Assembly (NCBI GenBank): GCA_964418485.1
Contig: CAYQMH010000092.1
Location: forward strand, 1-6,854
Origin: JAFGHJ01 sp964418485
Lineage (GTDB): Bacteria > Hydrothermota > UBA3072
Direction of reading: 5' to 3'
DNA: 6,854 bases
Part shown: piece by piece, positions 1 to 5,564 of the stretch
Layout: each line of letters starts with the position of its first letter
Numbering within the stretch: the stretch's first letter is position 1
The notes under the pieces: generated by a model
What the model saw: only the letters and a program-made list of their open reading frames with translations
Told to the model about the DNA's origin: nothing
Database searches by the model: none
Position numbers and translations under genes: made by a program

Positions 1-46
1 CACACCACCAGCGTTAGTCCTGAGCCAGGATCAAACCCTTCGTGAA
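1..46 (-). rRNA. rrs: 16S ribosomal RNA, 5' end only (partial)
   Basis: Read on the minus strand, the left edge contains AGGGTTTGATCCTGGCTCAG followed by GGACTAACGCTGG, the highly conserved start of bacterial 16S rRNA (helices 1-2, the region of the universal 27F primer). Aligning GTTTGATC to E. coli positions 11-18 puts nucleotide 1 near base 46; the exact mature end is not visible. The rest of the gene continues beyond the left edge. One base differs from the usual AGAGTTTGATC (A to G at E. coli position 10), and the stretch GCTGGTGGTGTG differs from the common GCTGGCGGCGTG. The gene lies downstream of a strong promoter on the same strand. Confidence 0.96.
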
Positions 47-73
47 AAGAGTTTATTTCGAGAACCCTGACAA

Positions 74-94
74 CTATTCAATTATCAACGAACT
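74..94 (-). promoter_or_regulatory. boxA-like antitermination motif in the rRNA leader
   Basis: The minus strand reads TTCGTTGATAATTGAATAG just after the predicted transcription start. It resembles the leader motif of the TTCTTTGA...TGAATA kind found before 16S and 23S genes in many bacteria, where a boxA element recruits Nus factors to prevent premature termination. The match is by eye and has one change in the core (TTCG for TTCT). No boxB hairpin is obvious. The motif sits almost at the 5' end of the predicted transcript. Confidence 0.45.
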
Positions 95-101
95 TTGCTA
101 T

Positions 102-129
102 ATAATATAAGCTTTTCTTTTTTTGTCAA
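102..129 (-). promoter_or_regulatory. rRNA operon promoter (sigma-70 type)
   Basis: On the minus strand a perfect -35 hexamer TTGACA (124-129) is followed after 16 bases by the -10 candidate TATTAT (102-107). The run TTATATTATATAG allows neighbouring registers, so the exact -10 is uncertain by a few bases. Transcription would start near 94-96, giving a leader of only about 50 bases before 16S. A perfect -35, an A/T-rich upstream region and a position directly before 16S all fit an rRNA promoter. No second tandem promoter was recognised. Confidence 0.8.
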
Positions 130-130
130 G

Positions 131-165
131 GTCTTTTTGAGCGATTTTTTTTATTATTTTTAAAA
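131..165 (-). promoter_or_regulatory. Probable UP element upstream of the rRNA promoter
   Basis: Immediately upstream of the -35, the minus strand carries two A-tracts (CAAAAAGA at about -40 and AATAAAAAAAATCG at about -50) and then further A/T-rich sequence. This is the position and composition of UP elements, which bind the alpha-subunit C-terminal domains of RNA polymerase and boost rRNA promoters. The call rests on composition and position only, in a region that is AT-rich anyway. Confidence 0.5.
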
Positions 166-171
166 GAAATA

Positions 172-196
172 GCCACGAAGGCACGAATACACGAAG
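172..196 (+). repeat. Left arm of the CACRAAGR inverted repeat
   Basis: The plus strand reads GCCACGAAG, GCACGAAT, ACACGAAG in succession, three near-copies of an 8-base unit. It is followed by an A-rich tract (AAAAAGAAA). It pairs with the right arm at 20 of 25 positions. Its inner edge lies about 75 bases upstream of the -35 hexamer of the rRNA promoter at the far end, and its outer edge about 42 bases from it. Confidence 0.75.
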
Positions 197-228
197 AAAA
201 AGAAATTATTATGATTTTTGAGATATAG

Positions 229-255
229 CTACCAAGTTACAAAGAACACAAAATA
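229..255 (+). repeat. Decayed internal copy of the CACRAAGR repeat
   Basis: The plus strand reads ACCAAGTTACAAAG then AACACAAAATAAA, which aligns with the left arm in the same orientation if one base is inserted. The last third (ACACAAAA) matches best. Because the region is A-rich, part of the match could be chance. If real, the interval holds three copies, two forward and one reversed. Confidence 0.35.
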
Positions 256-283
256 AAATAATTTGGTTAAGTATTTTATTTTG
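249..283. terminator. AT-only perfect hairpin, possible weak bidirectional terminator
   Basis: Bases 249-260 (CAAAATAAAATA) and 272-283 (TATTTTATTTTG) are exact reverse complements, giving a 12-bp stem with an 11-base loop. It lies about 140 bases past the barrel gene's stop codon, and no better terminator was found between that gene and the rRNA promoter. The stem has only one G-C pair and no clear U-run follows on the minus strand, so it is not a classical intrinsic terminator. It may instead be DNA-level structure of the repeat interval. Confidence 0.35.
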
Positions 284-305
284 AGAGAGATAACTCTATA
301 GGAGT

Positions 306-326
306 AAATATATAATTAATATATTT
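306..326. repeat. AT-only near-palindrome
   Basis: AAATATAT (306-313) and ATATATTT (319-326) are exact reverse complements around a 5-base centre. Every base is A or T, so such a palindrome is easily produced by chance in this composition. It could be a protein-binding or easily melted site, but nothing in the sequence identifies a function. Confidence 0.3.
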
Positions 327-395
327 TGTTGTTTTAATTAGATGTTGGGGAAATGGTTTTTAAACAAATTAAGAGATAGATTGGGTGTGGTAGGG

Positions 396-420
396 CTTTG
401 TGTCTTAGTGTCTTTGTGGC
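396..420 (-). repeat. Right arm of the CACRAAGR inverted repeat
   Basis: Read on the minus strand this is GCCACAAAG, ACACTAAG, ACACAAAG, again three 8-base units. It begins four bases after the barrel gene's TAA stop (425-427). Three of its five differences from the left arm fall at the same place within each 8-base unit, the R of CACRAAG. Confidence 0.75.
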
Positions 421-424
421 AGCT

Positions 425-1267
425 TTATGGTATAAAAGAAATTGAGATTGTTTCGCTTAAACCTTGAGGTCCGCACATTATAGTACCAAGAGATATGTTT
501 ATTTTGCTGTATTTTATGTTTATTCCAAAAGAAGTCCCTGCTAAACTAGAAGTCTCTATATCAGTCTCTGTGGCGCTAAATTGACCTATCCTGCTGTTAT
601 AGCCGACAGTGAGCCCGAATATTTTGTTTAAATCATAAGAAATAGAAGAACACATGTCCATAAGAGTGCTGTACTCCACGGAAAACGTCATTCTATCGGA
701 TTTTAGGAGTCCTCCAAACCTTGATTCTACCGGAAAACTCTCTTTTTCTGTCACAAAAGCCTTAATTTGTTTACCGAAATTTCTTACATAAACAGAAAAA
801 GACAATAGTTCATTCAGCGAATAGATTCCGCCGATATCCATACCCAATCCGTAACTTTGATACTCATCGACAGTTATATATGGAAAGAAAACTTTTGCAC
901 CTACAAGGAATTTATTCATTTCCATATTTGCCGCTATTAAAGGAACTGCGGATTGGTAATAAAATACACCTGTTGCTTCACCCATTTCGTTTGTTATATC
1001 TATGCCTTCAGAATGAAACAATTGGGCTCCTAAACCTAAATTATAAGAATTGAATTTCCATATTTTACCAAAAGATCCAAAAATAAGACCCGAATAGTTA
1101 AAGGCTGATGCAATATATGCATCTTTTCCCATTCCGGCAGGGTTCCAGAAGAGATTTTCCGGCGCTTCTTTATTTGCGGAAAACGCTGTACCGGAGGAAA
1201 ACACCTTCCCATAATAGGGCATAGCTAAATCTGTATATGTAGAAGAGAGTAGTATTAATATAATCAT
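425..1267 (-). CDS. Predicted outer-membrane beta-barrel protein, PorV/PorQ-like, function unknown
   Basis: This 280-residue protein opens with a short hydrophobic stretch (residues 1-15, MIILILLSSTYTDLA) that looks like a signal peptide but lacks the usual Lys/Arg at its start; cleavage near residue 15 is a guess. Residues 41-46 read WNPAGM, the NPAG motif seen near the N-terminus of PorV/PorQ and FadL-like barrels. The rest is alternating polar/hydrophobic strands rich in Gly, Ser, Tyr and Phe with repeated short turns, ending in SISFIP, which fits a membrane barrel. Specific substrate or partner cannot be read from it. Its ATG overlaps the glmS stop (ATGA), no Shine-Dalgarno is visible, and an in-frame stop with no ATG/GTG/TTG after it lies just upstream. 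The start is therefore well constrained, and translational coupling to glmS is likely. Met16 is a less likely internal start. Confidence 0.75.
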   Translation of the reverse strand: MIILILLSSTYTDLAMPYYGKVFSSGTAFSANKEAPENLFWNPAGMGKDAYIASAFNYSGLIFGSFGKIWKFNSYNLGLGAQLFHSEGIDITNEMGEATGVFYYQSAVPLIAANMEMNKFLVGAKVFFPYITVDEYQSYGLGMDIGGIYSLNELLSFSVYVRNFGKQIKAFVTEKESFPVESRFGGLLKSDRMTFSVEYSTLMDMCSSISYDLNKIFGLTVGYNSRIGQFSATETDIETSSLAGTSFGINIKYSKINISLGTIMCGPQGLSETISISFIP

Positions 1268-3090
1268 TCTACAGTAACAGATTTTGCCAGATTTCTTGGA
1301 CGATCAACATCTCTTCCGTTTAAAACTGCTATATGGTACGCAAACAATTGCAGGGGTATGCTTACCAGGATAGGAGATAGGTTCTCTGTGCATTCAGGTA
1401 TATAAAACACATCGCTTCCTAACTTCTTGATTATTTTATCGCCCTCGGTTCCTATGACTATAACTCTTGCCTTCCGCGATTTCAATTCTTCTATATTGCT
1501 AAGCATTTTATCGTAAACGGAAGATTTTGTAGCAATCGCTACAACCGGACTACCTTCCGAAATCAACGCGATAGGACCGTGTTTCATCTCTCCTGCGGGA
1601 TAACCGGTTGCATGAATATAAGAAATTTCCTTTAGTTTCAAGGCTCCTTCGAGCGCAGTCGGATAATTAATTCCTCTTCCTATGAACATAAAATCTTTTG
1701 AATCTTTAAATTTTTTTGCCATCTCTTGTATTTGGTTCTCTTTTTCGAGTATTTTATTCATTTTTTTTGGTAGAGCTTTTATTTCCTTTATCTTTTTGTT
1801 TATTTCGGAATCATTAAGAGTCCATTTAAGTTTTGACAGATATAAAGAGAAAAGATATAACTGAAAAATTTGAGAGGTAAAGGCTTTTGTTGAGGCTACT
1901 CCAATTTCAGGACCCGCATCTAAGTAAATTGTGCTATCCGATTCTCTTGCAATAGTGCTTCCCCTTACGTTAACAAGCGAAAGAATTTTTATAAACTTCG
2001 CTTTTGCTTCCCGGAGTCCCGCGAGAGTATCAGCTGTTTCTCCCGATTGCGTTATTGCCATTACAAGAGGTTCCCCATCCATTATAGGGTTTCTGTATCT
2101 GAATTCGGAGGATATATCGATTTCCGTACGAATACGCGCAAAATCTTCAAAAAGATACTTTCCTATGTATCCTGCATGCCAGGATGTTCCGCAAGCCTGT
2201 ATTATTATATGAGATAAATTCGCGAGCTCTTTAGGAGAGAATCCAAAATTTTCGCCAAAATTGAATTCTTTTCCTTTGATTTTGAGATCGATATTATCCT
2301 GTATAACCTTTGGTTGTTCGTGAATTTCTTTCAACATGTAATGAGGAAAACCAACTTTTTCAATACTTTCAGCGCTCCACTTGATCGTTCTCTTTTCTTT
2401 TGTGATTTTTTTACCTTCATTATTGAAGAATTCAACTTTATTCTTTTGCATTATACCTAATTCACCGTCGTTCATTGTAATAATATCCTTGGTATGATCA
2501 AGCAGTGCGGGTATATCGGAAGCAACTAGATTTTCATTTTTTCCTATTCCAACGATCAAGGGACTACCGTATCGATAGACTACTATCTTATCAGGTTCTT
2601 CTGTACAGATTACTGCAATAGCGTACGAACCTTCGAGTCTTGACACCGTTTTAAGAACACTTTCTTTTAAATTACCATTGTAATTTTCTTCTATCAGGTG
2701 GGCAATTACTTCCGTATCCGTATTGGATTTAAAAAAGTGTTTTCTCTTTAAAAGCTCTTCTTTTAGAGTATAATAATTCTCTACAATTCCGTTGTGAACT
2801 AACGCTATCTGATTTTTGCAGCCGACCTGAGGATGTGCGTTCTGATCAGAAGGTTCTCCGTGAGTTGCCCATCGGGTATGTCCTATTCCAATATTTCCTA
2901 AAAGAGGTTTATCGGCAAGCCTTTCCTGGAGATTCATTAATCTGCCTTTTACTTTCCTGACATCCATATCCCCATCCATTACGGATGCTACTCCGGAAGA
3001 ATCATATCCTCTGTATTCTAACCTCCAGAGTCCAGCCATCAAAACAGAGTTAATGTCCTTATCTCCTATATAGCCTACAATTCCGCACAT
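1264..3090 (-). CDS. glmS: Glutamine--fructose-6-phosphate aminotransferase (isomerizing)
   Basis: GlmS converts fructose-6-phosphate and glutamine to glucosamine-6-phosphate and glutamate in the cytoplasm, the entry step of UDP-GlcNAc synthesis. The 608-residue length is normal and the protein is complete. The N-terminal class II glutaminase domain starts MCGIVGYIG, with nucleophile Cys2 after Met removal. It carries RGYDSSG (27-33), GHTRWATHG (70-78), HNG (99-101) and TDTE (124-127). Two SIS sugar-isomerase domains follow: ACGTSWHAG (299-307), TQSGETADT (347-355) and STKAFTSQ (400-407) in the first, GRGINYPTALEGALKLKE (471-488) in the second. Catalytic-site equivalents Glu488, His504 and Lys603 are present, with the conserved tail LAKSVTVE. 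It starts 5 bases after glmM with a strong ribosome-binding site, and its stop overlaps the next gene. There is no room upstream for a glmS ribozyme. Confidence 0.98.
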   Translation of the reverse strand: MCGIVGYIGDKDINSVLMAGLWRLEYRGYDSSGVASVMDGDMDVRKVKGRLMNLQERLADKPLLGNIGIGHTRWATHGEPSDQNAHPQVGCKNQIALVHNGIVENYYTLKEELLKRKHFFKSNTDTEVIAHLIEENYNGNLKESVLKTVSRLEGSYAIAVICTEEPDKIVVYRYGSPLIVGIGKNENLVASDIPALLDHTKDIITMNDGELGIMQKNKVEFFNNEGKKITKEKRTIKWSAESIEKVGFPHYMLKEIHEQPKVIQDNIDLKIKGKEFNFGENFGFSPKELANLSHIIIQACGTSWHAGYIGKYLFEDFARIRTEIDISSEFRYRNPIMDGEPLVMAITQSGETADTLAGLREAKAKFIKILSLVNVRGSTIARESDSTIYLDAGPEIGVASTKAFTSQIFQLYLFSLYLSKLKWTLNDSEINKKIKEIKALPKKMNKILEKENQIQEMAKKFKDSKDFMFIGRGINYPTALEGALKLKEISYIHATGYPAGEMKHGPIALISEGSPVVAIATKSSVYDKMLSNIEELKSRKARVIVIGTEGDKIIKKLGSDVFYIPECTENLSPILVSIPLQLFAYHIAVLNGRDVDRPRNLAKSVTVE

Positions 3091-3095
3091 TTATT

Positions 3096-4448
3096 TTACT
3101 CCCCCTGAGATTTTATAAGATTCACTAATTCTTCAGCTTTTTCCAGGGTTGCTGCTTCTGCTATAATTCGCAAAATCGGTTCAGTGCCGCTCATCCTTAT
3201 ATGAACCCATCCGTCGTTTTCTGTAAACCTGATTCCATCCCTTAAGTCCATGTCCTTATTTTTATTTGTATTTTTTATTTTTTCTAATAATTTTTTTCCT
3301 TCGCCGGTATTTTCCATTTTTACTGCTTCTTTTACCATTTTGTATCTGGGAAGGCCCTTAACTATGTGCGATAACGTATCTTCCTCTTCTGCCAGGTACT
3401 GTAATATAAGAGCCATGGCTCCCATTCCGTCTCTCGTATACTGTAATTCGGGATTAATGACTCCACCGTTGCCTTCTCCGCCGATGACAGCTCCTTTTTC
3501 TTTCATTGTTTTAACAACATTTGCTTCTCCTACAGGAGATCGGTAAAACTTTACTCCGGCTCTTTTCGCTATGTCTTCGACACTCTTAGTAGTAGATAGA
3601 TTGACTACAACAGGACCCTTTTTCTTGCTTAAAACTGCTTTTGTAGCAAGAGCTATAGTATATTCTTCTCCTATCGGAATACCTTCATCCGAAACAATAG
3701 CTATTCTATCACCATCGGGATCAGTAGCAAAACCTATGTCGGCACCGGATTCCTTGACCTTTTTTGCCAGACTTTTAAGATTTTCTGCTCTGGGTTCGGG
3801 TATTCTGGGAAAATCCCCTTTACCGTCACAGAAAATAGGATAAAGTTCGACGTCCAAATTGCTTAAAAATTCCGGGTAGGCAAATGAAGCTCCTCCATTG
3901 ACACAATCTAAAGCAACTTTAAATTTTCTTTTTTTTATTAATTCTGTGTTTATTCTTGAATTCGAGAGTACTCCATCAATATGATTTTTTACAGCTTCCT
4001 TATAAATTTCTAATTTTCCATAGTTTTTTGCCGGACTCCAGGAAATTTTTTCTTTTTCCATCGATAGGAAATTTTCGGCTTCATCAGCGTTTAAAAACTC
4101 TCCCAGAGGGCCTACAAGCTTTAAAGCGTTCCACTCTATAGGATTATGTGAAGCTGTAATAACTATACCTCCGGAAGCTTTCATTTTTTTTACATTATAT
4201 AACAATGTGGGAGTGGGGGTGAGGTCTATATCTATTACATCGATTCCGACACCTAAGAGACCGGATATTACAGCGTTTTTAAGAGCAATTCCGGAAATCC
4301 TTGAGTCCCGACCGACTATTATTTTCTTTTTATCTGTAGATTTGTGAGAAATTAATTCTCCGAATTTGGCGGCAAATTCCAAAATAATCTTTGGATCAAG
4401 TCCGTCGCCTACAATGCCTCTAATTCCCGAGACGCTTTTTATAAGCAT
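3096..4448 (-). CDS. glmM: Phosphoglucosamine mutase, alpha-D-phosphohexomutase family
   Basis: GlmM interconverts glucosamine-6-phosphate and glucosamine-1-phosphate, the step after GlmS. The 450-residue protein is full length and has all four family landmarks. The phosphoserine loop is TASHNP (98-103, Ser100 phosphorylated). The metal loop is DPDGD (243-247; Asp243, 245, 247). The sugar loop is GGEGNGG (323-329) and the phosphate-binding loop RMSGTEP (418-424). Family members acting on glucose, mannose or glucosamine phosphates are hard to separate by sequence. Here the adjacent glmS strongly favours the glucosamine role. The GGEGNGG loop and MLIKSVSGIRG start resemble GlmM of archaea and Bacteroidetes rather than the E. 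coli type. Its start overlaps the end of hflX by 29 bases and has a GGAG site 7 bases upstream. Confidence 0.92.
   Translation of the reverse strand: MLIKSVSGIRGIVGDGLDPKIILEFAAKFGELISHKSTDKKKIIVGRDSRISGIALKNAVISGLLGVGIDVIDIDLTPTPTLLYNVKKMKASGGIVITASHNPIEWNALKLVGPLGEFLNADEAENFLSMEKEKISWSPAKNYGKLEIYKEAVKNHIDGVLSNSRINTELIKKRKFKVALDCVNGGASFAYPEFLSNLDVELYPIFCDGKGDFPRIPEPRAENLKSLAKKVKESGADIGFATDPDGDRIAIVSDEGIPIGEEYTIALATKAVLSKKKGPVVVNLSTTKSVEDIAKRAGVKFYRSPVGEANVVKTMKEKGAVIGGEGNGGVINPELQYTRDGMGAMALILQYLAEEEDTLSHIVKGLPRYKMVKEAVKMENTGEGKKLLEKIKNTNKNKDMDLRDGIRFTENDGWVHIRMSGTEPILRIIAEAATLEKAEELVNLIKSQGE
3099..3105 (-). promoter_or_regulatory. Ribosome-binding site of glmS
   Basis: The minus strand reads GGGGGAG eight bases before the glmS ATG, inside the last codons of glmM. 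This is the strongest Shine-Dalgarno match in the window. It supports the glmS start and suggests glmS is translated efficiently from a shared glmM-glmS message. Confidence 0.75.
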
Positions 4449-5511
4449 CTATTCGCTCCAATAGATTTTCAAATCCTTCCTTTGTTTTCGCAGAAATAAA
4501 AACAGCTTCAGGATATTTTCGCTGTAGATGTGTAAACAAAGCCGGTTCTATTATCTGATCTATTTTATTAAAAGTAAGAATATTATTGGAATCACTGATT
4601 CCCAAAAAATCCATTACTTTTCTGGTTTCATCAAGTTCTTCTTCGATTTTTTCAGATGAACTGTCAACCAATATAATCCTTAAAGATGCATTCTTAGCTT
4701 CTTCAAGAGTTGATTTAAAAGATGACATGATTTCTGTAGGTATTCCTCGAATAAAGCCAACTGTATCGACCATCAAGAATTTGTTATTATTAGGTGTGTT
4801 TGCAACCCTTGTGAGAGGATCAAGTGTTACAAAAAGCTTATCTTCCACAGCAGCATTACTGTTGGTAAAAGCGTTTAAAAGTGTTGTTTTTCCTGAATTT
4901 GTGTATCCAAGTAATGCTACACTAAAAACTCCTTCTCTGTTTTTTCTCTGTATATCCCTCGTTTTTTCCACCTTTTCTAATTCTTTTTTCAAATGAGTAA
5001 TTCTTTTTCGTATTTTTCTTCTGTCAACCTCTAATTTTTTTTCTCCCGGACCGCGCGTACCTATTCCGCCCCCGAGCCTTGAGAGTTCTGTTCCATGTCC
5101 GGTTAATCTACTTAGACGGAAATTAAGCTGGGCAAGTTCCACCTCAATCTTCGCCGATTTTGTCCGCGCGTGTTGAGCAAAGATATCGAGAATTATATCC
5201 TGTCTATCGAGTACTTTTTTTTCAGTTATCTCTTCGAGATGCGATATTTGAGCAGGGGAAAGAGGTTCGTTGAAAAGAAGGATATCTACGTCTATATCTT
5301 TTAAGTAATTAGCTTTACCTTTTCCTATATAAGTAGCGGTATCAGGTTTTTCTTTGATTTGTATGATCTTTTCTACAGTTACAGCTCCTGCTGTTTTTGC
5401 AAGAGATTCTAATTCTTTTAATTCCTCGATTTTAGTTTTCTTTTCGTTGCTTTTTTTTACCAGACCTATTATTAATGCTCTTTCTTTTTTGTTTTCTTTT
5501 AAGGTAAACAT
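4420..5511 (-). CDS. hflX: GTPase HflX, short form
   Basis: HflX is a GTPase that binds the 50S subunit; in E. coli it splits stalled ribosomes after heat stress. The 363-residue protein has the HflX-specific N-terminal domain (about 1-130; DRQDIILDIFAQHA at 102-115). A basic coiled-coil linker follows the glycine-rich GGGIGTRGPGE (147-157), which ends just before it. The G domain carries P-loop GYTNSGKTT (202-210), switch I FVTLDPLTR (227-235), DTVGF (249-253), NKID (315-318) and SAK (340-342). It ends about 20 residues after the last G motif, so it lacks the C-terminal extension of the 426-residue E. coli protein, as several other family members do. No Shine-Dalgarno precedes the ATG; a promoter lies right against it. 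hfq and hflKC, common neighbours in proteobacteria, are absent here. Confidence 0.95.
   Translation of the reverse strand: MFTLKENKKERALIIGLVKKSNEKKTKIEELKELESLAKTAGAVTVEKIIQIKEKPDTATYIGKGKANYLKDIDVDILLFNEPLSPAQISHLEEITEKKVLDRQDIILDIFAQHARTKSAKIEVELAQLNFRLSRLTGHGTELSRLGGGIGTRGPGEKKLEVDRRKIRKRITHLKKELEKVEKTRDIQRKNREGVFSVALLGYTNSGKTTLLNAFTNSNAAVEDKLFVTLDPLTRVANTPNNNKFLMVDTVGFIRGIPTEIMSSFKSTLEEAKNASLRIILVDSSSEKIEEELDETRKVMDFLGISDSNNILTFNKIDQIIEPALFTHLQRKYPEAVFISAKTKEGFENLLERIDAYKKRLGN
4456..4459 (-). promoter_or_regulatory. Ribosome-binding site of glmM inside hflX
   Basis: The minus strand reads GGAG seven bases before the glmM ATG (4446-4448). The site lies within the last codons of hflX. It supports the 29-base overlap as a true start rather than an over-extended open frame, and the encoded start MLIKSVSGIRG matches the family's usual N-terminus. 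Confidence 0.65.
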
Positions 5512-5516
5512 TTACA

Positions 5517-5545
5517 AATCTAACATAGAATCAGCAAAAAATCAA
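5517..5545 (-). promoter_or_regulatory. Candidate extended -10 promoter for hflX, possibly leaderless
   Basis: In the 53-base gap after proS, the minus strand has TTGATT (5540-5545), a 17-base spacer ending in TGT, and TAGATT (5517-5522), so an extended -10 TGn is present. Each hexamer matches consensus at only four of six positions. Only five bases (TGTAA) separate the -10 from the hflX ATG, so transcription would start at or within a base or two of the start codon. This fits the absence of a Shine-Dalgarno, but the promoter is predicted only. Confidence 0.35.
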
Positions 5546-5564
5546 GTTAAGAGAAGGATAAATA

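Larger units (their letters stand above)
172..420. repeat. 249-base interval bounded by imperfect inverted repeats (CACRAAGR family)
   Basis: The ends, 172-196 and 396-420, are inverted copies of one 25-base sequence beginning GCCACRAAG and made of three tandem 8-base units of the form CACRAAGR. They match at 20 of 25 positions. The interval fills most of the gap between the barrel gene, whose stop codon is four bases from the right arm, and the rRNA promoter. It has no credible coding sequence. From memory, similar CCACRAAGRCACRAAG strings are scattered between genes in many environmental bacterial genomes, but their mechanism is not known to me. It could be a small non-autonomous element, a remnant, or two independently inserted repeats in opposite orientation. 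No target-site duplication was identified. Confidence 0.65.

Noticed and set aside
172..420. CRISPR array or insertion sequence.
   Set aside because: There are no regularly spaced direct repeats with spacers, no cas gene, and no transposase frame; the arms are inverted and internally built of 8-base units.
342..467. Plus-strand 41-codon ORF (MLGKWFLNKLRD...) with a hydrophobic middle resembling a small membrane protein.
   Set aside because: It has no ribosome-binding site, its hydrophobic part is a translation of the repeat arm at 396-420, and its end runs antisense into the barrel gene. Such frames are a typical by-product of this repeat.
3091..3110. Possible glmS ribozyme or other leader control of glmS.
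   Set aside because: Only 5 bases separate glmM and glmS and the preceding sequence is conserved GlmM coding sequence, so no room exists for the ribozyme.
1682..3843. Several plus-strand open frames of 60-98 codons opposite glmS and glmM.
   Set aside because: All are fully antisense to confidently identified conserved genes and have no recognisable motif.
4586..4996. Plus-strand 136-codon open frame antisense to hflX.
   Set aside because: It lies opposite the HflX G domain, is rich in Ser/Phe/Leu as expected of the complement of a Lys/Glu-rich AT-rich gene, and shows no domain or ribosome-binding site.
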